The notes below the pieces were generated by a model. That model was given only the letters and a program-made list of their open reading frames with translations. It had not been told where the DNA came from and did not search any database. Positions 24,201-33,680 of a stretch of DNA of 64,000 bases are shown here, piece by piece. Position 1 is the stretch's first letter. Each line of letters opens with the position of its first letter. Made by a program: the position numbers and the translations under genes. Source of the DNA: Ancylostoma caninum (taxonomy: Eukaryota; Nematoda; Chromadorea; Rhabditida; Ancylostomatidae); assembly GCA_037903475.1 (NCBI GenBank), contig JBAJFG010000362.1:1178001-1242000 (forward strand), read 5' to 3'.

Positions 24201-26860
24201 ATTGAAAGGAAACTAGAGAGAACCAGTGCTAAAAGTGTTTTGAGACCAAATCTCTAGAATGCTCATCAAACTGAATGTGGATTCTTTCATTCAAAGTGCA
24301 TCATTCTTAATGGGAAAACTTTTCAGATCTTGGTTCGGAAAACGAGAAAATCCATTCTCGCCGGCATTCCAACAGCTCATCTCACTTTGCGTGTTGGTTT
24401 ACGCTCTGACAATGATCATTCTACCGATAGTATTGCTTACTATGCTCAATCTTATGCTCCTTTGTGCATTGCGGAAACGACAAAAACATCTGGCCGTTTG
24501 TGCTGACGCTACGGAGAGGTTTGTTTTTCCACGCTTTTTTTTTGAACACCGAAAATGAAAATTATTTTCTAGACGGAACAACGAAGGCCAAATGCAGAAG
24601 ACCGAACATAGAGTGACGCTGACGGTCACCTTCATTGTCACAATGTTCACACTCACTAATGGTCCCTCAGCACTTATGCACCTCATCCGCACTGCGTATA
24701 ATCTCAAGCAACAAGATTTATATGATCTTACAATGATTTGCAGGTATGCGTCTTTTTCATGGCCACTTCTTTTTTCGTAGAGTCTTTGATTCCTCTCTGA
24801 TACCTCGTGCCTTTTGTATATGAAAATATAACGCCCCATTCATATCGTTACATCCGTAAATATCCCATAAATACGAGCGTAAAACCTTTTCCACTACATA
24901 CGTCAACATGACGTCCCACTTCCTTAATGAATACGTCCTAGGTAAAGGCAACAATAAATGAATAACATCAAGTTTATCTAAAATCTAATGGGGTCAATGA
25001 AGTAAGTGTGCAGTTGGGCATACCACAACAATGTTAGCCGTAGGTTAACGCACTGTCAAAGGGGTGCATTTTTTGCATCTTTCTGGACAGTTTTTGCCTC
25101 ATCAGATTGCTAGATTCAATCCGCTTTGAGTGAGATATTCATGTTTTAATAAAGGAGAAAGAACATCCAATATTTTCTCTACGAATTTTCGTCATTGCAT
25201 ACTAATTGTTCATCTTTTCAGCACATTGGTGATCTGCGGGAAGGCATCCAACTTCATTTTGTTCTGTTTGGGATCGCGTCACTTCCGGTTGAGGCTAATC
25301 AGGCTTACACAACGGAAGGTTCACAGGAAAATAGGTGAATACATGCTCTTCTACAATGCTTTCAAGAAGAAAGCATTGGTTATGTTGCCTAGCCATGGAA
25401 ATCTCTCACACATTAGAGAAGTGAACATGCGAGGTAAGTAAAAAAATCCAGGCCGAGTCTCGATGTTGCCTGCACGACTACCAAGCTTATTGGGCATTAT
25501 GCAGTTCCTGTGCAATCATGAGGGTACCAGTTCCGCAATGGTACAACAAGGTACAAAATGCACCGTGACTGCTTCTTGAGTTCATGCAGTGTTTTGCAGT
25601 GCATCCTGCTTTTTCCTTCTTGCTTCGATCTATTTATTCAGCTACTTTCGCCATATGTACTGTAGTGTTCCTGGTAGGCTTTGTGCTAATTAGTTTCCGG
25701 TAATGCCAGCAATGCCTTGCTGCTATAAATTTTATTACCGTTCCTGTAACGCAATCTTTACCTTGACATTTGGCTGAAAAGGGCAACGCATTTTTTCCCA
25801 GGACTTGTCAGAAGTAAAACGATTGGTCTTAGGAATAGAGGGACCTGAGTGATCAGCGATTAGGTTTTCAGATCGAACCACTCAAATCCAATCAGTGAAC
25901 GACGTTAGCCTGCGGCCTTCATAAAGAGATTTTATTAAGTTGCTAAATAAGTCACGTTCACCTCAGAACATTTATTGTAACTAAATTTTACGGGAGAAAG
26001 GGTTAGTAGCTTTGTACTTTGTGCCTTTGAAAATAGGGCTGGACAATATAATAGGAGTTGCAATATATATGGTGTTGCGCGAGGAAGTGCAGCAACCTCT
26101 TCGCGCCGTTGGACGAGTGGGTGCAGCAACACCTATGTTGCTGTGTGTGCCGCTGAAGCAACACCTCGTGTCGCTGTATAGGAAACGCAACGTCATGAGT
26201 TGCATGCCGGTTGAGGGCGTCACCACCAGCAACACCATGCATTACCGGCATTATTTTCAAATAGTGCTGTAGCATTTTTACTCAAATTTCAAGAGCATAA
26301 AAAAAACTTTCGTACATGGACAATATTTCACAGAAGAGAACAACCTCTCGAGAAGCACAAGTCTTAAAGGTCCCATTTTAATCGGACTTCAAGTCTAAAA
26401 GCAACATCATAAAGCTGCTAAACAAATATGGGAACACTGCATGAGCTTGACAATACATTTGCAAGGCACAGGAGATGCTGAACCTCTTAGATTCTCAGCA
26501 ATTTCTAGTTTTCACCCTGTTCCACAAAAGATTTTTCATCTTTTCAAGTTAGGCTCGTACTTCTTGGTCGCAGCTTCATAAAACTACTTTTTTCCATGCT
26601 TTAGAATAGAGCTTTGTTATTTAATGACTTGGTGCCCACGTGCAGAATCTTCCGTTCTCAATGTGACCTCATTTCCAGAATCACTCTCGGGTACTCTTCT
26701 GACGAACACCATGAGCCGAGCGATAGCAAGAAGGCAAAGTTGCCCGTCGAAGAAGAGCAGCACTATTGGAACGCCATGCAAGTCGAGGAATCTTAGCACA
26801 GCCGACATATATCGTCCTTTGGTTCGAGATTTATCAAAGGATTTCGGCTCACACTGCTGA
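18290..26860 (+). CDS. Class A seven-transmembrane G protein-coupled receptor, peptide-receptor-like (9 exons)
   Basis: Exons are 18290-18372, 19636-19722, 20466-20645, 21151-21228, 22962-23102, 24327-24518, 24573-24743, 25222-25433 and 26646-26860. They join in frame to about 452 residues, all with GT-AG introns. The extracellular N-terminus has NFS and NGT glycosylation sites. TM1 (about 29-51) carries the GN motif (GILGNVLN). TM2 (about 60-82) has LAFAD. TM3 (about 100-122) is followed by GDRL at 124-127 in place of DRY. TM4 is about 145-165 and TM5 about 207-232. TM6 (about 268-290) has TNGPS and no CWxP. TM7 (about 306-328) has SNFILF where NPxxY is usual. The second outer loop keeps Cys, but the partner Cys before TM3 is not seen. 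The C-tail is basic and Ser-rich. These departures are common in nematode FMRFamide-like receptors; the ligand is unknown. It should act at the plasma membrane, probably of neurons or muscle (inference). I chose the first ATG in a frame that is open back to a TGA. Confidence 0.85.
21299..21340 (+). repeat. CT-rich microsatellite in receptor intron 4
   Basis: CTCTCTCTTT-type run with uninterrupted CT units at its right end, directly before the hairpin-family array. Confidence 0.8.
21355..22725 (+). repeat. Expanded array of the hairpin repeat family in receptor intron 4
   Basis: Intron 4 (21229-22961) is almost filled with CGTTGCACACGGC, CGTTGCTCACGGCTTCAAGC and AAGCAACACCA units. The last part is a direct tandem duplication with a 240-bp period: unit one about 22246-22485, unit two about 22486-22725, each starting TCACTGCTTGGT. 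The shared CGTTGCACACGGC unit also occurs in copy 2 at 7967. This is therefore an expanded relative of the dispersed family rather than a separate sequence. Confidence 0.75.
23881..23894 (+). repeat. Poly-G tract, 14 nt, in receptor intron 5
   Basis: Run of 14 G on the coding strand of the receptor gene within intron 5 (23103-24326). Confidence 0.9.
26068..26270 (+). repeat. Hairpin repeat family, copy 7 (receptor intron 8)
   Basis: Subunits GTGGGTGCAGCAACACC, ATGTTGCTGTGTGTGCC and GAAGCAACACCTCG, then TGTCGCTGTATAGG and AACGTCATGAGTTGC. It lies inside the last intron of the receptor gene (25434-26645). Confidence 0.75.
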
Positions 26861-27309
26861 ATGTAAAACGAAATGGAAGAGTAAACAGTGTGTCTTAGCA
26901 ATTTTTAGCTAAGTTTATGTACTTTAACATGATTCTCTCTACATCTTCCTTCAAAACCAACGAGCTTTATGAAAAATGAGTAATAGTCGTTGTTTCGTTG
27001 AGAAATCTCGTATCTTGAAAATCGGGTGTACTGCTTTACTTTGCTATGTTTGTGTGTAACAATTGATATATGTGACAACAATGACATATTATCTAACAAG
27101 TAGCATTAGTGAGGGTTGCTCTCCACTGATTTTTCTTCCAATATTGAAGACAATTCCGGAAAACATGCAATTTCCTTGAACAATCAGGTTGTGAGCTTTG
27201 CTTTCCCAATGAATGCGTGGTTATTTTATACATATGATCTCATACTGCACTCAATCTCTCATGTTCTCGTCATCTCCAATGTGTTTGATAAATTTCCATT
27301 TTCATCCGT
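26861..27309. other. Intergenic space between convergent genes
   Basis: Lies between the receptor stop codon (26858-26860) and the stop of the glutamine-rich gene. It should hold the 3' ends of both transcripts. The hexamer AATAAA occurs on the plus strand at about 27586, inside the neighbouring gene's intron. No closer consensus signal for the receptor is seen. Confidence 0.5.
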
Positions 27310-28937
27310 TTATTTCCTATACCATGGATACATAAACCAACTATTGCCACCTGTTAGTGTTGTTCCAACGATGCTCCTAACGCCATCCAGGATCCCTCCA
27401 ACGAGGTTGCCGACTTCGTGCCCCCAGCCTGGCTGGCCACTTCAAAAAACGAGAAATTAAAGGTGCAACGGAATGATCAAGAGTTCCTAGGAGTTTTTAA
27501 CCCAACTTTCCACCGTGAAGAGAAACCAGTTACAGAAATCATTTGCTGTGTCTCCCGCTCATGTCGTCTTTATAAAAAAAAGAAATAAACGATGATGATG
27601 ACTTTCTAATGCAACGGCAACCACCAACCCTCATTTAACCTTCTAACATTAGTTTGTTTGTATGGCCCTCCTCATGGAACTCTCAAACCCAGGTCATATA
27701 TGTTATAGCGATGGAGAACGTGTGAGCTGCAGGTAGCATCTAAATATAAAATGGCTTCTACCCTCAAAAGTACCATGCTTGCATCACAAATGCTATGCCA
27801 CGTAAATTGAAGCTACGTTCTGCTTGCCACAGCTTAGAAGTGCCATATTCTTCACAAATAAAGAGAATGATGGTTTGATATTAGTTTTCCTTCAGTTGAC
27901 GCGCATTCAAAAAGGGCAGCACGCGTATTTTCATAGTAACAAACTTATGTTTACCTCTCCTAGCGTAATGAGAAATTCAGTTAAGAACATAAATTTTTCC
28001 CGAAAGCTACAAGAACTATAACTCATGGTTGATATCTCGTATCATATCTAACAACGTTTTGTGCATATATGTCAGAATTATACGTCAAGACTGTCTGCTA
28101 AGTTCATTTCACTTATTCTTTCTTTGAATATGGGAACATGGGAAGAGTGAATTGCTCATAAATGGAAACAAACCTCATTGGTATTCCCATAGCGTCATAA
28201 GGTCCACCCATCATCACAGGTGACACAAACGACGTTCTCTGCAAATGGAAGCAAGATGACGTGATGACGTAGTGTTTTCTGCTCAAGACATTTTGTTGTA
28301 AACGTCATGCATTTTCTTGTGCATAGTTTATGAGTAAAGCATTTTTTTTGCACTGAGTTATCCATGAATAAATGAAAAGTTGGTCTAATCGTACGTTATT
28401 CTAAGGCTTTGGGGAAATTTTTTTGTAACGATCCATTAGAATTGGAAGAAGTTTAAAATGATAAGAAAAACAGGGGACTCACAAAAACGCCGAATCATAA
28501 TTGTAACCAACCGTAAAAGAAGGTTGCATCATCACAACTCTATCTTCGTCGTCGTCTTGAAATCCGTGGAACGGTTGTCTGGAAAAATACTTTTGTTGTG
28601 ACAAAAAAAGTGCTACAGAACTATGGTGTTCGCAAAAGTGACATACTGTTGCACAAAAGATTGACCGCCAAACGCGCCTTGTTGGTGGGTGAACTGAGCG
28701 CCTTGGAACGGTTGCCTAAAAAATTTTGTTGCGCTAAAAGAGTGCTATAGAATTTTGATGCTTGAATTGTGACATACTGTTGTACAAATGATTGACCGCC
28801 AAACTGCTGTTGTTGTACAGTGTCTCTTCCAATAGGTACGAACTGCTGATCAGGTACAAATTGCTGATTGGATACGAACTGCTGATTGGATGCGAACTGC
28901 TGATTAGCGGGCGCAGCAGGCATAGCTTCCAGAAACA
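27310..28937 (-). CDS. Glutamine-rich protein with duplicated exon (5' incomplete)
   Basis: Minus-strand exons are 28778-28937, 28647-28715, 28483-28578, 28174-28236 and 27310-27439. They join in frame to 171 residues plus a split first codon. The phase-1 acceptor at 28937 implies an upstream exon I could not identify, so a signal peptide is neither shown nor excluded. The protein opens with four copies of a 6-7 residue NQQF[VA]-type unit. Two units built around FGGQSFVQQ follow, each read across the same kind of intron (donor GTATGTCAC) into QPF[QH]G. After these come an acidic DDDED patch and a Tyr/Phe/Met-rich stretch. The C-terminal exon has GHEVGNLVGG followed by ILDGVRSIVG, then an aromatic tail ending YPWYRK. 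The exon junction at 28236 uses the second AG of an AGAG pair. The stop codon overlaps an AATAAA hexamer (minus strand, about 27309-27314). Function unknown; the composition suggests an extracellular or structural protein. Confidence 0.65.
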
Positions 28938-29754
28938 CTGCAAAACTATGAAACAGGCATTGAATATTTGACTTCTATTTTGGTTCAAAGTCCTTTAGGT
29001 TTAAGGCTCGATCATACCATGTCAACCAGCCCGAAACAACCATTGCGTACCTCCTCCAGAAAGAAGGGGAGAAATTCCCATACGTAACTCCACACATCGC
29101 TTCGTAATAGTCTAGCAGCACAAGCATTCTCGTTACTAAACCGTTGAACGACAAATAGGTACCCAATCCTATTAACTTTCAATTTAACCCGTTGACGCAA
29201 TTCAAATAGCCGCCTCTTAGCAAAAACAGAGATTTACTTCCTGAAATGGACGCACACGTATACAGGGACTATGCTCAGCTAATATAATTATTTAAAGATA
29301 ACAAGCACAAAGCAATATGTGTGTAGAACAATTTTAAAGAAGGAGCAGACGAAAAAACAACGAACGATTGATGGCGTAAGTCTTTTAAAACGTGTTCAGG
29401 CTGTTCCAGGACTTTTGAAGACATAATATGTTCACATGACACCTGGCAGAGCGAGAAAATTGCCTATTTCACCAGTTTGTTGAAGGTGAGCAGGTACATT
29501 TGGTGGAAATGAAAGGTTGTAGAAGACGGCTACATCACCGTATCGGCAAGATGAAGCGATGTGAGTAGGCGAGGCAGAGTAAAAGAATTTGACGTGCTAT
29601 GTTTATTTATTTCTTCACTAAATACACCACATAGGTTTGTGCACTTTGCGATATTTGGCTAAAATTTTCATAGTTCTGCAGACTCTGCAAACTCAAATAA
29701 GGTCCAAAAATAAGCCAAAAAATAAAAAAGGGATGATGCTTAGGACGGAGTACA
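28938..29754. other. Upstream region of the glutamine-rich gene; first exon not found
   Basis: The minus strand should carry at least one more exon here or further right. Frames at 28975-29200 have no signal-peptide-like start in the needed phase. No hairpin-family copy is seen. Confidence 0.4.
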
Positions 29755-29950
29755 CGTGGAGCTGCAGCAACGTCCAAATATGGTTAGCACGATTAGGTGG
29801 CTCAGCACTTAGTCTTTGTATTCATGGCTGCGGTGTTACCCATGTTGCTGTGTAAGCCACTACAACTGCAGCAGCATGTCGCTGTGTACGTTGAGGACTG
29901 CGAAATAAGTTATTGCTGTGTCACAATGTCAAAGACAACACCACGCACCC
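29755..29950 (+). repeat. Hairpin repeat family, copy 8
   Basis: GAGCTGCAGCAACG, ATGTTGCTGTGTAAGCCAC, CTGCAGCAGCATGTCGCTG and TTATTGCTGTGTCACAATG appear in the order of other plus copies; it is diverged. Confidence 0.65.
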
Positions 29951-30261
29951 GGCCTCCTGAAACAGCAACTCTAAAGCATTCTGCTTAAGTTTAGACCGAT
30001 CTCAAAAAGCGTTCGGAAATTCCGAATACACATAATGCTACTAGTGAGGGCATCATATCGTTATGACATGATGGAAAGCATGGAAACGCGAACGGCGTCT
30101 ACAGGCATGGCCTGAGCAAAAACATCTTGTCGATTTCTTGCTTGAAAAGTTGGAACGACGATGATATAAATATAAAAATGGAAGCCCGATAAAAATTTGT
30201 CAAGCTACAGTAAACGACCAATGTTCTGTTTGTTCGTTTGGGGGACGTGCAACCAGTGGAC

Positions 30262-30460
30262 GACCATTGCGGCAGCAGTCCACGTAAAAGGTGCTGCAGT
30301 TGCACATATGGTGTTGCAATGGGTGCTGCCGCAGCACGTTTGTCGCTGCACTGGTGATGTCGCAGCACCCATGCTGCTGCTCAATCCACCGCAGCAACAC
30401 CTCTTTGTAGCTGTAAAGGGGATTGTCATGTCACGTGTTGCTGTGTTTGAGCAGAATGCC
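30262..30460 (+). repeat. Hairpin repeat family, copy 9 (near full length)
   Basis: Starts near CCACGTAAAAGGTGCTGC. It contains GTGCTGCCGCAGCACG, GTCGCAGCACCCATGCTGC and CGCAGCAACACCTC, and ends GTCACGTGTTGCTGTGTTTG. Homology to copy 12 extends beyond the core: TTGCTTGAAAAGTTGGA at about 30138 resembles 33361, and CGAAAATTTTGAC at about 30609 resembles about 33811. Confidence 0.8.
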
Positions 30461-31411
30461 TTTGAGAGCACCATACAGAGCTGAAGATAGCGTAATTCTA
30501 ACTCATTTTTCCCTTGAGCTTGGACTTAACATTGAAAAGGCTTTAGAACTCGGGTTATGCGATGTGCGGGTGGGTTGCATCGAAATGAGCGATAACAAAA
30601 AACACTTATCGAAAATTTTGACAGGAGCATGAATTTTGACAAGAACCTGCCTTTGGACTCTGCTGGGAGTTTCAAAGGTAAGGTAATGTCAAAATTTTCG
30701 ATGTACCGTTTTTGGCTCTTCGTGATTTGTAAGACTCACCCATACAGCAATGCTCATGGTCAATTCCGAGTCTCAAGGAAAAATTGTTGTGGTTTACGTT
30801 ATCTGGATCTCTAGACTCTTTGCCAGCGTTACTCTCTTCTCATTAATTTTTTTTTAATTTCGGCCTTCCAATTTCCCTCAGCTCACAGGGATGGGACCGC
30901 AACAACTAACTACAACAGGCAGAAAAGACCAAGTGCTTTGAATTCTCAAATTAAGAGTATTTGAGCGTACAAGTTCACTTTTCCTATGTCGGTAGGACGT
31001 ATTGAATATCAAGAAGATGGCATCACCTTCTAGAAAGTTTTGGTATCAACTCTTCTTAACTCGAAGATGTGAGGGTTTTTTTTTCAATCATCGGGAATCA
31101 TCGTCTGTTTGAGAGAGAGGACATAGGGTTGCCGGAAATCCGTTGTAAATCAAAGCACTCTCTTTGGGCATAGTTGCTTTTCATCTCCAAACCTGTACAC
31201 AGCGGTTTCACCTCATACTGGGAGCTAAACACGCTTTTTCTGCAAATCATGTGGTTAGGTGTTCCAGCCAATCAGTCGAATAGTGGCTAATAGTGGAATT
31301 CCATGTATGTATTATACTTTACGGAAATCCTGGAACAGGGTATACATGGAGCACATGGTAAAACAGAACTATTCTCGTTGTGGGAATTATAAGCTAGTTT
31401 TTATTCTTGTA
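30461..31411. other. No supported gene
   Basis: Frames at 30423-30632 and 30629-30814 overlap the extended flank of repeat copy 9 and are not credible genes. Confidence 0.5.
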
Positions 31412-32697
31412 CAGAGTGCAGCATAATTACTGTCCCAAAACAAAAAAAAACTTGTATAAATGAATCAGTTCAGATGATCTTTCCAACAACTATTTACTAA
31501 TATCTAAGAAAACAAAAACCAAGATATCATTCAATGTGGCCTCCTTTGGCGCGGATGACACCCTTCAGACGCTCAGGATATGACTCCACCGCGGCGCGCA
31601 CGTGATCTTGCGGTATTTCGTTCCAGGCTTTCTCTAGAGACTTCTTCAGAGCATGAACGCTGGTGTGTTTTTCTGACAGACCTTCTGCTCCAGCAACGTC
31701 TAGATTAAGAAGTCCAGCACATTCAGGTCAGGCGAATTAGCCGGCCATTCGGATGCGCGGATAAAGTCTGGCAGGTTGGCGCGGCAACAGTCTTGGGTGG
31801 CCTTAGCCCGATGAGCAGGTGCTCCGTCCCATTGCAAGATCCAGTGGCCGTTTCGATTTCGATGGCCCATGGAAGCACATGATTCTTCAATATTTCCAAA
31901 TACACGTTTTTTTTTATCAATCCTGACGTCTTTTTCCACAAAAATGAGGGGGGTTCGCCCGGTCGCTGACACTCCAACGAAAATCATCACAGAATCTGGA
32001 TGCAAGGTGCGTGATACAATCTGGCCCGCTGCATCAGCTTCCCTACTACTTTCTGTGCGCACTCTATCATTTTGGGGATTGTGCACCTGCTCAACTGTGA
32101 ATAGTTTTTCATCCATAGAACCGTTCTCATGTGGGCGTCTTCAACGGCCCTCTGAAGGAGCGTGCGGCATTTTTTCACCCTAGCAGTTCTTTGGTTTTCG
32201 CTGAGGCCACGCAACTTCCGCAGCTTGTAAGCTCGCATCCCAAGCTTCTCCTCAACAACTCTATGGAGGCTTCGCCGGGAGATACCCAGCTCAACTGCCA
32301 TCTTTCTCATGCTGCGGCATGAGTTTCTGTCCAAACGTCTCTTCACGATTTTTTTTTCATGCCACAAGTCACCGGGACAGGATGGCCAGTTCTTGGAAGG
32401 TCATTAGTCGTACCTCTTTTCCGAGTCCGGTACACCAGCTTCCTTTTCACGTTTAGCCAACGACAGATTTGCGAAGTTGTCAGTCCTCTTCCATGCATCT
32501 CGAAAATTGCGCAACGGTGTGCTGACGGCTTTGCCATTTCTTGTAAAATGAGGCAAACTACAACGTAGGTTCATTTGAGGCAGATATATGCAGAATGATA
32601 TGCCAAACATTACAATAACAAAAACAGATTTGAATCTATCAGTTACATCAAATCTCGCACTCGCGCAATGATGGGACAGTAATTATGCGCCACCTTG
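31412..32697 (-). mobile_element. Tc1/mariner-type transposon, maT-like (DD37D)
   Basis: The ends are inverted repeats of about 26 bp: CAGAGTGCAGCATAATTACT followed by GTCCCA at the left, and the same with a few mismatches, reversed, at the right (32672-32697). TA is present on both sides (31410-31411 and 32698-32699), the target duplication typical of this superfamily. Total length is about 1.29 kb, normal for a maT element. A degraded transposase on the minus strand fills the interior. The near-match between the two ends suggests a fairly recent copy. Confidence 0.88.
31540..32537 (-). pseudogene. maT-like transposase, disrupted
   Basis: Starts at about 32537 with an N-terminal helix-turn-helix region (ICRWLNVKRKLVY). 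A second DNA-binding segment (LGISRRSLHRVVEEKLG) follows in a shifted frame. The catalytic part, in a third frame, has MDEKLFTVE (first Asp), QWDGAPAH (second Asp codon at 31826-31828) and SPDLNVLDF (third Asp codon at 31712-31714). The second and third Asp are separated by 37 residues, the spacing of the maT family. Breaks: a frame change near the T9 run at about 32349-32357, another near 32116, an in-frame TAG just after LDF, and further frame changes before a readable C-terminus near 31540. The protein cannot be made intact, so the copy is non-autonomous. Confidence 0.85.
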
Positions 32698-32999
32698 TAC
32701 ATTTTTGAAAACAAGTGAAAAAAAATCTAGTGTATGATCCATCTTTCACATATAAAAATTTACACCATAACCCTGGAGCACTTTTCCTTGAAAATAGGAG
32801 ATGAGCTTGAGAAGCACTCTCAAACTCCATTTCCGTGATATACGGGTAAGCTACACCAATAAGAACGCGAAACCTTTGAAGACAAAATTTTAGACGCACA
32901 GTTTTTGGGCTCCTTGTGATGTAGCCTACCTCCACACGACGCAATTCAATCCATAGCTTTAAGGAAAGTGCTTATGATTAGAGTAGGGTAATTGGGGCT

Positions 33000-33130
33000 T
33001 GTTTCTGATGCTGTTCCCACAGCTACTCTTTTTTGACACAACAACACGTGATGGAATGATCCTTCAAATGGCGACAAGAAGGTGCTGTTGTAGTGATTTA
33101 CTGACGTAACACTATGCGTACGTAACAACA
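33000..33130 (-). repeat. Hairpin repeat family, copy 10 (inverted)
   Basis: GTTCCCACAGCTACTC, TTGACACAACAACACGTGATG and GCGACAAGAAGGTGCTGTTG match the inverted copy at 39.9 kb. It lies about 300 bp from the transposon end. Confidence 0.6.
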
Positions 33131-33214
33131 GTGGGGCAAGAATCCCATTGAGTCACACTACACCTTGAAATATTTGACTGGGGCATGGGATACATGAAAG
33201 CACATCCCATACCC

Positions 33215-33330
33215 TATAATAGGAATTGCAGTATCGCTTATGTCGTTGCCTCATCGCCTTTGTCATTGCGCCAGCAATTGCCGCAGTGCCATATATTGTT
33301 ATGTAAATGATATGACTGCCAACAACACCT
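33215..33330 (+). repeat. Hairpin repeat family, copy 11 (degenerate)
   Basis: ATTGCAGTATCGCTTATGTC, GTTGCCTCATCGCC, GCAGTGCCATATATTGTTATG and CCAACAACACCTG form a diverged version of the subunit order. Confidence 0.5.
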
Positions 33331-33484
33331 GTTCGGCCAAACCATACCTGGTCAGTTTTTTGCTTGAAACGTTGGATAGCAGTCATCTTGAATAACCACG
33401 AAAGTCCGAAAAGATCAGTCAAGTCCCGCTAAAGATCTGATATTCTGGCCGCTTGTTTACATCGTACAACCAAGCAGTGGTTGC

Positions 33485-33680
33485 AATACACAGCGTGCCA
33501 CGTAAAGGATGTTGCAATGGCAGAAGTGGTGTTGCACCGGAAGGTGCCGCAGCAGCGGTGTCGCTGTAAAAGTGGTTACGGCAACACCTAACTTGCTGTG
33601 TAGGTCACTTCAGCAACACCTCCTTGTTGCTGTATTGAAGACCGTTACGTCACGTGTTGCTGTGTTAAAAGAAAGTGATG
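33485..33680 (+). repeat. Hairpin repeat family, copy 12 (near full length)
   Basis: Left-end CAGCGTGCCACGTAAAGG, then GGTGTTGCACC, GGTGCCGCAGCAGCGG and ACGGCAACACCTAACTTGC. The subunit CAGCAACACCTCCTTGTTGC then folds on itself (CAGCAACA with TGTTGCTG). The copy ends ACGTCACGTGTTGCTGTGTT. It is a good model copy for the family. Confidence 0.8.

Noticed and set aside
25130..25441. Plus-strand frame of 103 codons treated as an independent gene
   Set aside because: The part from 25222 is exon 8 of the receptor (TM7 and tail); the part before the acceptor is intron.
32131..32568. Plus-strand frames over the transposon
   Set aside because: They are antisense shadows of the maT transposase on the minus strand.
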